Shown one piece after another: positions 23,601 through 29,930 of a stretch of 64,000 nt of DNA. Under the pieces are notes generated by a model that was given only the letters and a program-made list of their open reading frames with translations, did not search any database and was not told the origin of the DNA. Source of the DNA: Rhodocyclaceae bacterium (GTDB lineage: Bacteria > Pseudomonadota > Gammaproteobacteria > Burkholderiales > Rhodocyclaceae); the NCBI GenBank assembly GCA_008080565.1, contig VIKE01000014.1, forward strand, positions 1 to 64,000. The letters are read 5' to 3'. The position numbers and the translations under genes are program-made. Positions within the stretch are counted from its first letter, which is position 1; the number at the start of each line of letters is the position of its first letter.

Positions 23601-23777
23601 GTTCCGATGCTCTTCGCCACCGGCCCCGGTTCGGAAGTGCAGCGCCCGCTGGCCATCGTCGTCATCGGCGGCCTGCTTACCTCGACGGCGCTCACGCTCG
23701 TCTTGCTGCCCATCCTGTTCCGCCGCTTCGGCGTCAAAACCACCGTCTCCTTTACCGAGGGCCGCCGCCATGGCTGA
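20688..23777 (+). CDS. heavy-metal RND efflux pump (CusA/CzcA family)
   Basis: 1029 residues, the usual length for HME-type RND transporters. Typical stretches: 'LGLPIDAFPDVSTTQVKI' near residue 30, 'GGLAIAIGMLVDAAVVVVEN' (TM4 with its conserved Asp), 'ASVGFIALLGIAVLNGVVM' (TM10-11) and 'RRLRPVLMTASIAAFGLVPM' near 970. It expels a metal cation such as Cu(I), Ag(I), Zn, Co or Cd from the periplasm using the proton gradient. The metal cannot be decided; methionines occur in 'SFMPPMDEGDM' and 'IDMRVSEM', but I did not map them to CusA sites. Confidence 0.95.
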   Translation: MLDALIRFSLTQRLLVLVLTVMVIGAGVQAFLGLPIDAFPDVSTTQVKIILKAPGMTPEEVEMRLAVPVEQELLGIPHQKLLRSVSKYALTDITLDFEDGTDIYWARQQVGERLAAAMGNLPPGATGGMAPITTPLGEMFMFTIEGDLSLADKRALLDWVIRPQLRTVPGVADVNSLGGEVRTFEVVPNPQSLAARGLALKDLQAVLEANNRNDGAGRLNDGEESLLVRAEGAIATVDDVKAIVLQAKDGTVVRIADVAEVRLGALTRYGAVTKGGQGEAVQGLVLGLRGANAQQVVAGVKARLAEIAPTLPAGVTVEAFYDRSNLVGRAVGTVSKALLEAIVLVVLLLLAFLGNLRAALVVALMLPLSALATFILMRMYGLSANLMSLGGLAIAIGMLVDAAVVVVENVESQLAEAQENLPTLHLIYRAAREVASPVTSGIVIIIIVFLPLLTLQGLEGKMFGPVALTIVFALASSLLLSLTVVPVLASYLIKRGVHHEPWLVKKLAALYDRTLSTALANSRTFMIAATIALAAAAGAFLLLGKSFMPPMDEGDMILQLEKLPSISIDQTIVIDSAVQKAILAEVPEIRDIVARAGSDELGLDPMGLNQTDTFLVLQPRDTWRNPDPAWLADQLRAVMENFPGVGYAFNQPIDMRVSEMLTGVRGDLAIKIFGPDLATLNRLSNEIVATVKKVPGAEDTFTLKNDGVQYLKVAVDRLAAGRFGLNVDDIQNDLKSLLEGRNVGVVIEQGRRVPVVLRGPASLLNSPADFEALRLSLPDGGSVPLASVAKIGRIDGPVKVDRENAERYVVVQSNVRDRDLVGFVDDAKSAVARDIKLPAGYRLAWGGQFENQQRAAARLMVVVPVALALIFFLLFSTFRSVRQALLVLSNVPFAMIGGVFGLLISGEYLSVPASVGFIALLGIAVLNGVVMVTYFNQLLARGMAVGEVVVEGAKRRLRPVLMTASIAAFGLVPMLFATGPGSEVQRPLAIVVIGGLLTSTALTLVLLPILFRRFGVKTTVSFTEGRRHG

Positions 23778-24072
23778 TGTCCTGCTTTCGCTCACCATGC
23801 CCAACGACGTCGCCCAGCACGTCGAGGACCTGCTGCTCTCACGGCCCGATCTCGTCCGCGGCTTCACCGCGACGATAGCCGAAGGTCATGGCGCCGTCGT
23901 GCCCCTGGTCGAACCGGCCGAGCTGGTCAGCGGCCACTCGCCGCGTCTGCAGATTCGAATGGCCGGAACGGAAGAAGCGATGCGCGCAGTCCTGGCTCTG
24001 ATCAAGGCCGAGCTGCCGAGAGCCAATATTTTCTTCTGGCTGGTGCCAATCATCGAGATGGGGCGGTTATGA
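23770..24072 (+). CDS. PII-like DUF3240 protein
   Basis: 100 residues with a ferredoxin-like PII fold pattern, ending in 'ANIFFWLVPIIEMGRL'. DUF3240 proteins are regularly encoded inside HME-RND operons. They are thought to be small metal- or signal-sensing partners of the pump, although their biochemistry is little known. The gene overlaps the pump gene by eight bases and the outer-membrane channel gene by four (ATGA), so all four are translationally coupled. Confidence 0.85.
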   Translation: MADVLLSLTMPNDVAQHVEDLLLSRPDLVRGFTATIAEGHGAVVPLVEPAELVSGHSPRLQIRMAGTEEAMRAVLALIKAELPRANIFFWLVPIIEMGRL

Positions 24073-25340
24073 ATTTCGATTTTGCCCGTTTTTTCCGGTT
24101 GACCGTGGCAATCGGCATCGCTGGCACCAGCGGCATCGGCGGCACCGGTTTCGCCACCGAAGCGATGCCCAACCTGCCACCGAGCGAAATCGTCACGCGC
24201 GTCCTGCAGACCAACCTGTCGGTACAGGCGGCCGCCGGCCAGATCCGCGTCGAGGAAGCCAACCGCAGCCGTCTCGAAGCCGGGCAATACGAATGGAACG
24301 TCCGCCTCGGCGGCCAGCAGCGCCGGAGCAAACCGGCCACCGGCACCGATGAACGTTTCAACGAATGGAACGCCGCCATCGAGCGCCCGCTGCGCCTGCC
24401 CGGCAAGGGCCGGCTCGACGGCGAACTGGGCGCGGCCGGCGTGGCGTTGGCCGAAACGGCCCGCGGCGATGCCCTGCACGAAGCCAGCCGCGACCTCCTC
24501 AAATCATGGTTCGTCTGGCTCAAGGAAAGCGCCTCGGCGGCGCAATGGGCCGAACAATTCGCCCTGCTCGACAAGCAGGCCAAAGCCATCCAGCGCCGCC
24601 AGCAACTCGGCGACGCCGCCCGTCTCGAGTCCATCCAGGCCGCAGCCGCGCTGGCCCAGGCCGAAGCCGCCTTGGCCCAGGCCAGGGTGCGCCAACAGAC
24701 GGCTGGTGAAGACCTGCGCCGCCGCTACCCGGGCCTGCCGCTGGTCACCGAGAACACGATTGCCGAGCCGACACCGATCGACGGCAACGAAGCCGAGTGG
24801 ATCAACGCCATCCTCGAACACAGCCACGAACTCGACTTCGCCCGCGGCGAAACCCGGCGCGCCCAGATCGTCGCCGGCCGGGCCGGCCGCGACCGGATGC
24901 CCGACCCGACCATCGGCCTGCATGTCTCGCGCGAACGGGCCGGCGAAGACCAGATTGTCGGCGCCTACATCAGCATCCCGCTGCCCGGCGATGCCCGCCG
25001 TGCCGGTTCCGACGCCGCGCTGGCCCAGGCCGACGTGGCCGGTCGGCGCGAGGCCTTCACGACGCAAAAGATCACCGCGGAAGCAGTCATGCTCTACCAG
25101 TCGGCCAACGCCGCCTTTTCAACCTGGCAGGCCAGCCGCAGCGCTGCCGAACGCCTGCTCCAGGCGGCCGACATGACAGCCCGTGCCTACCAGCTCGGCG
25201 AAGGCAGCCTCAACGACCTGCTCGCCGCCCGTCGGCTGGCCAACGAAGCTCAGCTAGCTACCCGCCTGGTCCAGCTCGACGCACTTGAGCTGCGCTACCG
25301 CCTGCTGCTCGATGCCCACCGGCTTTGGGACATGGATTAG
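24069..25340 (+). CDS. outer-membrane efflux protein (TolC/CzcC family)
   Basis: 423 residues. The signal peptide 'FFRLTVAIGIAG' is encoded by a copy of the dispersed motif. Two homologous halves rich in Ala and Gln form the helical barrel, for example 'AAALAQAEAALAQARVRQQT' near residue 195 and 'LGEGSLNDLLAARRLANEAQ' near 380, the second being a classic OEP motif. It would form the outer-membrane exit duct for the RND pump. Placing the channel gene last, after the DUF3240 gene, is less common than channel-adaptor-pump order. Confidence 0.92.
   Translation: MNFDFARFFRLTVAIGIAGTSGIGGTGFATEAMPNLPPSEIVTRVLQTNLSVQAAAGQIRVEEANRSRLEAGQYEWNVRLGGQQRRSKPATGTDERFNEWNAAIERPLRLPGKGRLDGELGAAGVALAETARGDALHEASRDLLKSWFVWLKESASAAQWAEQFALLDKQAKAIQRRQQLGDAARLESIQAAAALAQAEAALAQARVRQQTAGEDLRRRYPGLPLVTENTIAEPTPIDGNEAEWINAILEHSHELDFARGETRRAQIVAGRAGRDRMPDPTIGLHVSRERAGEDQIVGAYISIPLPGDARRAGSDAALAQADVAGRREAFTTQKITAEAVMLYQSANAAFSTWQASRSAAERLLQAADMTARAYQLGEGSLNDLLAARRLANEAQLATRLVQLDALELRYRLLLDAHRLWDMD
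24078..24112 (+). repeat. dispersed bipartite motif, copy 4
   Basis: Reads GATTTTGCCCG, then TTTTTTCCGGTTGACCGTGG and CAAT. It is a full-strength copy within the signal-peptide coding region of the TolC-type gene, translated as 'FFRLTVA'. Confidence 0.8.
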
Positions 25341-25422
25341 CCGCGCATCCCCGATTGATCAGCTCCCGGATAGCCCGCGCCAGCCAACTGCCGCGGGCTG
25401 AGCGCACCCGTCAAAATATTTT

Positions 25423-25447
25423 GTAAGGGTTTTCAGAAGTCTCCGAC
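25423..25447 (+). promoter_or_regulatory. possible ECF-sigma promoter of the HvfA-like gene
   Basis: GTAAGG (25423-25428) and CGAC (25444-25447) are 15 bases apart, resembling the GTAAC/CGTC-type elements used by ECF sigma factors. The start codon is about 60 bases downstream. No sigma-70 pair is better placed. This is only a resemblance. Confidence 0.35.
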
Positions 25448-25510
25448 TAATTGTTCAAGTAGCTCATTGGCGCTGCTTGATGACAAATTCAACTTCAACG
25501 GAGATTCAAA

Positions 25511-25831
25511 ATGAAAACGACCAAAATCCTTTCCCTGGCCATCGGTTCTGCATTCGCTGCCGCCACCCTCTCCCCGCTGGCCCACGCTGCCGGTGACAAT
25601 CCGTTCAGCGCCAGCAAGCTGGAAGCCGGCTATCAGTTGGCGCAGGCCGACACCAAGATGAAGGATGGCAAGTGCGGTGAAGCCAAGTGCGGCGCCGACA
25701 AAAAGGCAGGCGAAAAAATGAAGGATGGAAAATGTGGCGAAGCCAAGTGCGGTGCCGACAAGAAGGGCGCTGACAAGAAGAAGGACGGCAAGTGCGGCGA
25801 AGCCAAGTGTGGCGCCGACAAAAAGAAATAA
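25511..25831 (+). CDS. HvfA-like cysteine-repeat exported peptide (candidate RiPP precursor)
   Basis: 106 residues. Signal peptide 1-27 ('AAATLSPLAHA'), then 'NPFSASKLEAGYQLAQAD', a leader-like segment shared with HvfA-type proteins. Three copies of a 20-residue unit with core 'KDGKCGEAKCGADKK' start at residues 51, 71 and 91. All six cysteines sit in these units, two per unit, five apart. In studied HvfA systems such KCG cysteines are converted by an MNIO enzyme (HvfB) with partner HvfC to copper-binding heterocycles. Neither partner is encoded nearby. A DoxX gene follows, as in hvf operons, and a metal-efflux operon precedes. Without modification it could act as a simple periplasmic thiol metal buffer. 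Confidence 0.8.
   Translation: MKTTKILSLAIGSAFAAATLSPLAHAAGDNPFSASKLEAGYQLAQADTKMKDGKCGEAKCGADKKAGEKMKDGKCGEAKCGADKKGADKKKDGKCGEAKCGADKKK
25661..25819 (+). repeat. three 60-bp tandem coding repeats
   Basis: Units start at 25661, 25721 and 25781, each encoding 'KDGKCGEAKCGADKK' plus a variable linker. Third-position differences between units (AAGTGC, AAATGT, AAGTGT) show that they are not very recent copies. Confidence 0.75.
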
Positions 25832-25942
25832 CCTGCCCATCTGAACGCATTCCGGCTGCCAGACATCCGGAATGCGACAACAAAAACCCCAGGCCCCCCA
25901 ATATCGCGCCCGGCCCGGGTTGCGCACCAGACGGCATAAAAA

Positions 25943-26443
25943 ATGAAAAACACGCTCACTCGCTACCTTGGTTTTACCTTCTCCCATCTTGACCTGCTGG
26001 GATTGTGGCTCGGCTTGCTCAGTCTGCGCCTGCTGCTGGGCTGGGACTTCTACGAGTCCGGCCTGGAAAAACTCCATGGCACCAACTGGTTCACCGACAT
26101 CCAGGACCGTTTCCCTTTCCCCTTCAATCTCGTCCCGCCGGAAATCAGCTGGCAGATGGCGACCTGGTTTGAACTGCTCGGTGGCATAGCGCTGGTCATC
26201 GGGCTCGGCACCCGCTTCTTTTCGGTTTCGCTGCTCATCCTGACCATCGTTGCCATCGCCAGCGTCCATTGGCCAGAAGCGTGGTCGAGCTACAGCGAAT
26301 TGCTGCAAGGCTACGGCTTTACCGACAACGGCTTTGGCAATTTCAAACTGCCGGTGCTGTTCATCGGCATGCTGCTTCCCTTGATGCTGATCGGCCCGGG
26401 CAAACTGTCGATCGATCATCTGATCCGCCGCAAGGTGCTTTGA
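25943..26443 (+). CDS. DoxX family membrane protein
   Basis: 166 residues with four membrane segments. 'LRLLLGWDFYESGLEKLHGTNWF' near residue 30 and 'PPEISWQMATWFELLGGIAL' near 70 are the DoxX hallmarks. DoxX proteins accompany HvfA-type and bufferin operons, where their job is unclear, possibly quinone-linked redox. It lies 111 bases downstream of the cysteine-repeat gene on the same strand and probably shares its transcript. Confidence 0.88.
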   Translation: MKNTLTRYLGFTFSHLDLLGLWLGLLSLRLLLGWDFYESGLEKLHGTNWFTDIQDRFPFPFNLVPPEISWQMATWFELLGGIALVIGLGTRFFSVSLLILTIVAIASVHWPEAWSSYSELLQGYGFTDNGFGNFKLPVLFIGMLLPLMLIGPGKLSIDHLIRRKVL

Positions 26444-26458
26444 GGTACGCTGCCCGCG

Positions 26459-26890
26459 ATGACCACCTCCACTTTCCGACAAGTCCTGCAGGCCAACCTG
26501 CTGGCTATCATCAGCGTGCTGATTGCCGTCGCCAGCCTGTCGTACAACACCTGGCGCAACGATGTGTCGGAACAAAACCGGAATCAGCGGGCAGCGGGGT
26601 TTGCCGTGCTGCAGGAACTCGCCAAGCTGCAACTGCTGGTGGACCACCTGACCTACGACGATAAACGACAGCGCGGTGACACCATAGAAGGGTGGACCCG
26701 CATCGTATTCATCGGCGACCTCGCCAGCCTGACCTCGCCCGAGGTGGATGCCGGGGCAAAGAGCTTGCGCCAGCAATGGGAAAGCGAAGTCGGCCGACTG
26801 GAATCGAGCGAAGCGGCTAACGCAGCCATCAGCCGTTCGGTCGAATCATTGCGCCTCGAAACCTTGCGCACCCTTTCCGATTTACGGTGA
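26459..26890 (+). CDS. single-span membrane protein of unknown function
   Basis: 143 residues. One transmembrane helix near residues 12-29 ('LLAIISVLIAVASLSYNTW') is followed by a helical, charged domain with Gln and Glu repeats. The signature 'SLSYNTWRNDVSEQNRNQR' is common in proteobacterial hypothetical proteins of this size. It may sit in the inner membrane with its helices in the periplasm or cytoplasm. Sixteen bases separate it from the DoxX gene. Function unknown. Confidence 0.8.
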   Translation: MTTSTFRQVLQANLLAIISVLIAVASLSYNTWRNDVSEQNRNQRAAGFAVLQELAKLQLLVDHLTYDDKRQRGDTIEGWTRIVFIGDLASLTSPEVDAGAKSLRQQWESEVGRLESSEAANAAISRSVESLRLETLRTLSDLR

Positions 26891-26948
26891 ACAACGTGCA
26901 GTACCAGACGTATCATGAACAAACGATTCCTACCCATGAGGCAATACG

Positions 26949-27515
26949 ATGCCCTTGAATCTGCGCCAACTCGCCAGTCTGTTCTTGGGAATTTTCGCCG
27001 TCGTCCTGTCGCTGCCGGCAGCAGCTTGGGAACTGTCCGGCCACAAGACAATCCGGCTGCAAACACGGGATGGACAAAGCATCGTGCTTGGGTCTGTCGA
27101 ATTCACCCCGAAAGGCGAATCCAGCACCTTCTCACTGCATCTCGACCACACCAGGCTGAAGGATTTCTTCCTCTCCATGAAGGAATTCAAATGTCTGGAA
27201 GGCGAAGAAATCCATTGCCACGTGCCTTACCCCTACCCCAATCCGGGCACGGTGAGCCGCAATGACCTGCGCTGGCTGGAGCATTCGCTGCTCTTTCTCT
27301 ACAAGCAGCCCAAGGATTTCGGCGCCCGCCTGTGGAACGGCCTTTACTACGAGATGGTCCTGACTGAAAAAGGCATCGTCGGCACGCCGCAAGCCGTCGA
27401 TCTTGTCCAGATCGGCGCCCCGCCGGCCGATACCTCGATTCCGCCTTACGGTCCGGGCGATCGCAGCGAAATTCCGCGTGACTCGCGCTGGATTCGTAGC
27501 CTGAGCATCGAGTAG
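26949..27515 (+). CDS. exported hypothetical protein
   Basis: 188 residues with a signal peptide ending near 'LSLPAAAWE'. The mature part is soluble, with 'KTIRLQTRDGQSIVLGSVEF', 'KEFKCLEGEEIHCHVPYPYP' (two cysteines that may pair) and 'DLRWLEHSLLFLYKQPKDFG'. This combination is seen in uncharacterised periplasmic proteins; I cannot name the family with confidence. No partner is apparent from the neighbours. Confidence 0.82.
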   Translation: MPLNLRQLASLFLGIFAVVLSLPAAAWELSGHKTIRLQTRDGQSIVLGSVEFTPKGESSTFSLHLDHTRLKDFFLSMKEFKCLEGEEIHCHVPYPYPNPGTVSRNDLRWLEHSLLFLYKQPKDFGARLWNGLYYEMVLTEKGIVGTPQAVDLVQIGAPPADTSIPPYGPGDRSEIPRDSRWIRSLSIE

Positions 27516-27542
27516 GGCGATCTCAACCCTGAGCGGAAACGC

Positions 27543-27755
27543 TCAGTTGTCGACCTTCTGCCAGCCCTTCGCCTGCATGCAGGCGTGCATCCGGCGCACG
27601 CTGGCATTGGTGACCACGCCATCGGCGGTGGTGTAGACCTGCTGCTTGCAGAAGATTTCGTCGCGCTTGTACTCACCGTCGAGCGCCCCGCGCTTTTCCC
27701 AGTGCCACGACGAACAGCCCGCCAGGCCAATGAAGGCAATCATCAGTAATTTCAT
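27543..27755 (-). CDS. small lipoprotein
   Basis: 70 residues from ATG 27755, which begins a lipoprotein signal 'MKLLMIAFIGLAGCSSWHW' (lipidated Cys at residue 14). The mature peptide has 'RDEIFCKQQVY' and 'SVRRMHACMQAKGW', i.e. two further cysteines likely joined by a disulfide. It resembles the short lipoproteins with a C-terminal 'CMxxKGW' motif found in many proteobacteria. The reading frame upstream of this ATG lacks a signal and is not used. Confidence 0.82.
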   Translation of the reverse strand: MKLLMIAFIGLAGCSSWHWEKRGALDGEYKRDEIFCKQQVYTTADGVVTNASVRRMHACMQAKGWQKVDN

Positions 27756-27838
27756 GGCGCAAATTCTACGCTGATCATCGCAAAGCCACCCTCGCCGCAC
27801 CACACAATGATTTATTCAAAAACGACTTCTAATTTCAC

Positions 27839-27858
27839 ATTTATTCTATAGAATAAAT
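27839..27858 (+). promoter_or_regulatory. 20-bp perfect palindrome upstream of the antitoxin gene
   Basis: ATTTATTCTATAGAATAAAT is a perfect palindrome 25 bases before the antitoxin ATG. A half-site (TTTATTC) lies at 27811. Xre-family antitoxins repress their own operons, so this is the likely operator and may overlap the -10 region. Confidence 0.65.
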
Positions 27859-27883
27859 ACAAGCCCCATCAGGATACCCCATC

Positions 27884-28267
27884 ATGCCGACTGCCCTGCA
27901 AGCCAATCCGCTCTCCGACCGCTCCCGCGTTCTGTCGACGGCCGTGGTTGAAGCCGCCAGACGGCTCGGGCTGGGCTCCACCGACCTCAACGCTATCATC
28001 GGCACCAGCCAGCCTTCGGCCTCGCGCCTGCTCAACGGCAAATACTTCATCCCGGAAGGCAGCAAGACCTGGGAGCTTTCGGCTCATTTTGTCCGTCTCT
28101 ACCGGTCGATTTCCTCGCTGGTCGGTGGCAACGACGATCTGGCCCGGAGCTGGCTCAAGTCCGGGAATCAGGCTTTCGACAACCGCCACCCACTGGACGT
28201 CGTCAAACGCGTCGAAGGCCTGCTCCATGTCTGCGAATATCTGGACGCCCATCGCGCTCGCGTCTGA
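27884..28267 (+). CDS. Xre/MbcA/ParS-type antitoxin (DUF2384)
   Basis: 127 residues. The N-terminal helix-turn-helix ('DLNAIIGTSQPSASRLLNGK') fits a Xre-like DNA-binding domain. The C-terminal half, with 'LVGGNDDLARSWLKSGNQAF' and 'HPLDVVKRVEGLLHVCEYLD', is the MbcA/ParS/Xre toxin-binding domain. It neutralises the RES toxin encoded next to it and probably represses the operon at the upstream palindrome. The toxin start codon lies inside this gene's last 41 bases. Confidence 0.92.
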   Translation: MPTALQANPLSDRSRVLSTAVVEAARRLGLGSTDLNAIIGTSQPSASRLLNGKYFIPEGSKTWELSAHFVRLYRSISSLVGGNDDLARSWLKSGNQAFDNRHPLDVVKRVEGLLHVCEYLDAHRARV

Positions 28268-28958
28268 AGCCCGACCCTGGTCGGGCAGGGGCTGGCGCGC
28301 CGTTGAGGCACTGCACCGGGTAGCGACGATGACGCTGGTGCACGGCGATCTCGGCGACCAGTCGCTGCTCGAAGATATTCTCGAAGAAGCCAAGCCCGTC
28401 TTGCCACGCGCCACCGACGGTCTGCACTGGCTGCTCGCCACGCCTTTCCGCTACTGGCCGAAACCGCCCTCCGGCTCGCGTTTCCGGGCACGCACCGATC
28501 CCGGCGTGTTCTACGGCGCCGATGAGGAAAAAACCGCCTGCGCCGAATGCGGCTACTGGCGCCTGCGTTTCTGGCTGGACAGCGAAGGCCTGGCCGGGCG
28601 CGAGGCATCGATACCGATCACCCTCTTCGAATTCCACGGCGCCACGCCGCACATGGTCGACCTGACCCAGCCGCCGCTCGTCGCCGACCATGCCATCTGG
28701 ACCGATCCGGCCGATTACAGTGCCACCCAGAAAATCGCTGGTACCGCGCATGAAGCCGGCATCGAACTGATCCGTTACCAGTCGGTGCGCCACCCCGAAG
28801 GCAACTGTCTGGCCATCCTGACGCCGCAGGTATTCAAGGGCGTCGACGAGGCCTTCCGCAATGTCCAGCACGGCTGGACGCTGTGGCTCAAGCCGCCCGG
28901 CCTGACCGTCTGGCAACGCGAACTGACACCGGAAAGCCACGTTTTTCGTTTCGCCTGA
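28227..28958 (+). CDS. RES-domain toxin
   Basis: 243 residues from ATG 28227, overlapping the antitoxin by 41 bases. The RES signature is present: Arg near 85-87 ('FRARTDPG'), Tyr96 ('FYGADEE'), Glu107 ('CAECGYW') and a Ser in 'RYQSVRHPEGN'. RES toxins related to MbcT and ParT consume NAD+ or ADP-ribosylate a metabolic enzyme, stopping growth. The long in-frame extension further upstream lies within the antitoxin gene and is not used. All key residues appear intact, so the toxin is probably functional. Confidence 0.9.
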   Translation: MSANIWTPIALASEARPWSGRGWRAVEALHRVATMTLVHGDLGDQSLLEDILEEAKPVLPRATDGLHWLLATPFRYWPKPPSGSRFRARTDPGVFYGADEEKTACAECGYWRLRFWLDSEGLAGREASIPITLFEFHGATPHMVDLTQPPLVADHAIWTDPADYSATQKIAGTAHEAGIELIRYQSVRHPEGNCLAILTPQVFKGVDEAFRNVQHGWTLWLKPPGLTVWQRELTPESHVFRFA

Positions 28959-29005
28959 TCAATGGTTTCATCGCCGGATATTTGCCCCAAAAAATCCGGT
29001 CAGAC

Positions 29006-29131
29006 ATGGAACCAGTAGGCCTCTACGCGCTCAAACCAGCGCCGGACTATGCCATTCGCCTTTACCTGCCCGGCAATCCGGCTTTCAATGTTGACTGGCG
29101 GCAGAACTTCAACGAGGAGACGCATCGATGA
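29006..29131 (+). CDS. possible 42-residue small protein
   Basis: A short frame with several proline/aromatic pairs ('LYALKPAPDYAIRLYLPG', 'FNVDWRQNFNEE'). Its TGA overlaps the ATG of the next gene as ATGA, an arrangement usual for translationally coupled genes. The composition looks protein-like rather than random. There is no clear Shine-Dalgarno at its own start. It could also be a remnant. Confidence 0.35.
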   Translation: MEPVGLYALKPAPDYAIRLYLPGNPAFNVDWRQNFNEETHR

Positions 29132-29475
29132 TCTACAAAGGAAGCTGTCACTGCGGCAAGGTAGCGTTCGAACTGGAAGGTGATATTGAGGGCGCCGTTG
29201 CCTGCAATTGCTCGATCTGTTCGCGCAAGGGCTCACTGCTCTGGTTCCTGCCGCGCGAGAAACTGACCCTGCTGACACCGGAAGACGCGGCCAGCACCTA
29301 CACCTTCAACAAGCATGTCATCCAGCACCGCTTCTGCCCGACCTGTGGCATTCATCCCTATGCAGAAGGCGTCGATCCCAAGGGGAGAAACATGGCTGCG
29401 ATCAATCTGCGTTGTGTCGAAGGTCTGGATCTGACATCCATTCCGGTCACTGAATTCGATGGTCGATCAATCTAG
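29128..29475 (+). CDS. GFA-family (CENP-V/GFA) zinc protein
   Basis: 115 residues with the GFA zinc-binding cysteines: 'GSCHCGKVAFELEG', 'ACNCSICSRKG' and 'HRFCPTCGIHPYAEG'. The family takes its name from glutathione-dependent formaldehyde-activating enzyme, but the function of most members is unproven. The complete fold is present at the usual length. A VOC-family gene follows after 14 bases, so the two may form an operon. Confidence 0.92.
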   Translation: MIYKGSCHCGKVAFELEGDIEGAVACNCSICSRKGSLLWFLPREKLTLLTPEDAASTYTFNKHVIQHRFCPTCGIHPYAEGVDPKGRNMAAINLRCVEGLDLTSIPVTEFDGRSI

Positions 29476-29489
29476 ATACGGAGGTAATC

Positions 29490-29861
29490 ATGAACAATCC
29501 GGTAGGCTGGTTTGAAATTTACATCCAGGAAATGGAGCGCGCGAAAGCCTTCTACCAGGCGGTTTTCGACGTTGAACTGACCCGGCTGGAAAGCCCGCCA
29601 GGCTTGGAAATGTGGGCATTCCCGATGCAGCCGGATAGCTACGGCGCACCCGGTGCCTTGGTCAAAATGGAGGGATGCGGCTCAGGCGACAACAGCGTTC
29701 TGGTCTATTTCAGCTGTGCCGATTGTGCCGTGCAGGCGGCAAAAGCCGTCAAGGCTGGTGGCAAAATCCACAAGGAAAAAATGGCCATCGGGCAATACGG
29801 ATTTATCGCGCTGGTCGTCGACACGGAAGGGACGATGATCGGCCTGCATTCGATGCAATAG
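29490..29861 (+). CDS. VOC family (glyoxalase/bleomycin-resistance fold) protein
   Basis: 123 residues with GGAGG upstream. 'PVGWFEIYIQEMERAKAFYQ' opens the first beta-alpha-beta-beta-beta module, and 'GGKIHKEKMAIGQYGFIALV' with 'DTEGTMIGLHSM' closes the second. VOC proteins bind a metal and small electrophiles; the reaction catalysed here is unknown. The length is normal for a complete two-module protein. Confidence 0.92.
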   Translation: MNNPVGWFEIYIQEMERAKAFYQAVFDVELTRLESPPGLEMWAFPMQPDSYGAPGALVKMEGCGSGDNSVLVYFSCADCAVQAAKAVKAGGKIHKEKMAIGQYGFIALVVDTEGTMIGLHSMQ

Positions 29862-29877
29862 GCGATCAGCAGGCTTT

Positions 29878-29912
29878 CAATTTTGGCGGTTTTTTACGGT
29901 TGACCGTGGAAA
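29878..29912 (+). repeat. dispersed bipartite motif, copy 5
   Basis: Reads AATTTTGGCGG, then TTTTTTACGGTTGACCGTGG and AAAC. It lies just beyond the VOC gene, in the 3' space between convergent genes. Confidence 0.8.
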
Positions 29913-29930
29913 CCTGGCTTTCCGGCTGGC

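Noticed and set aside
25661-25819. Cysteine-repeat gene as a classical metallothionein
   Set aside because: It has a signal peptide, two cysteines per 20 residues rather than CxC clusters, and the HvfA-like leader segment with a DoxX neighbour.
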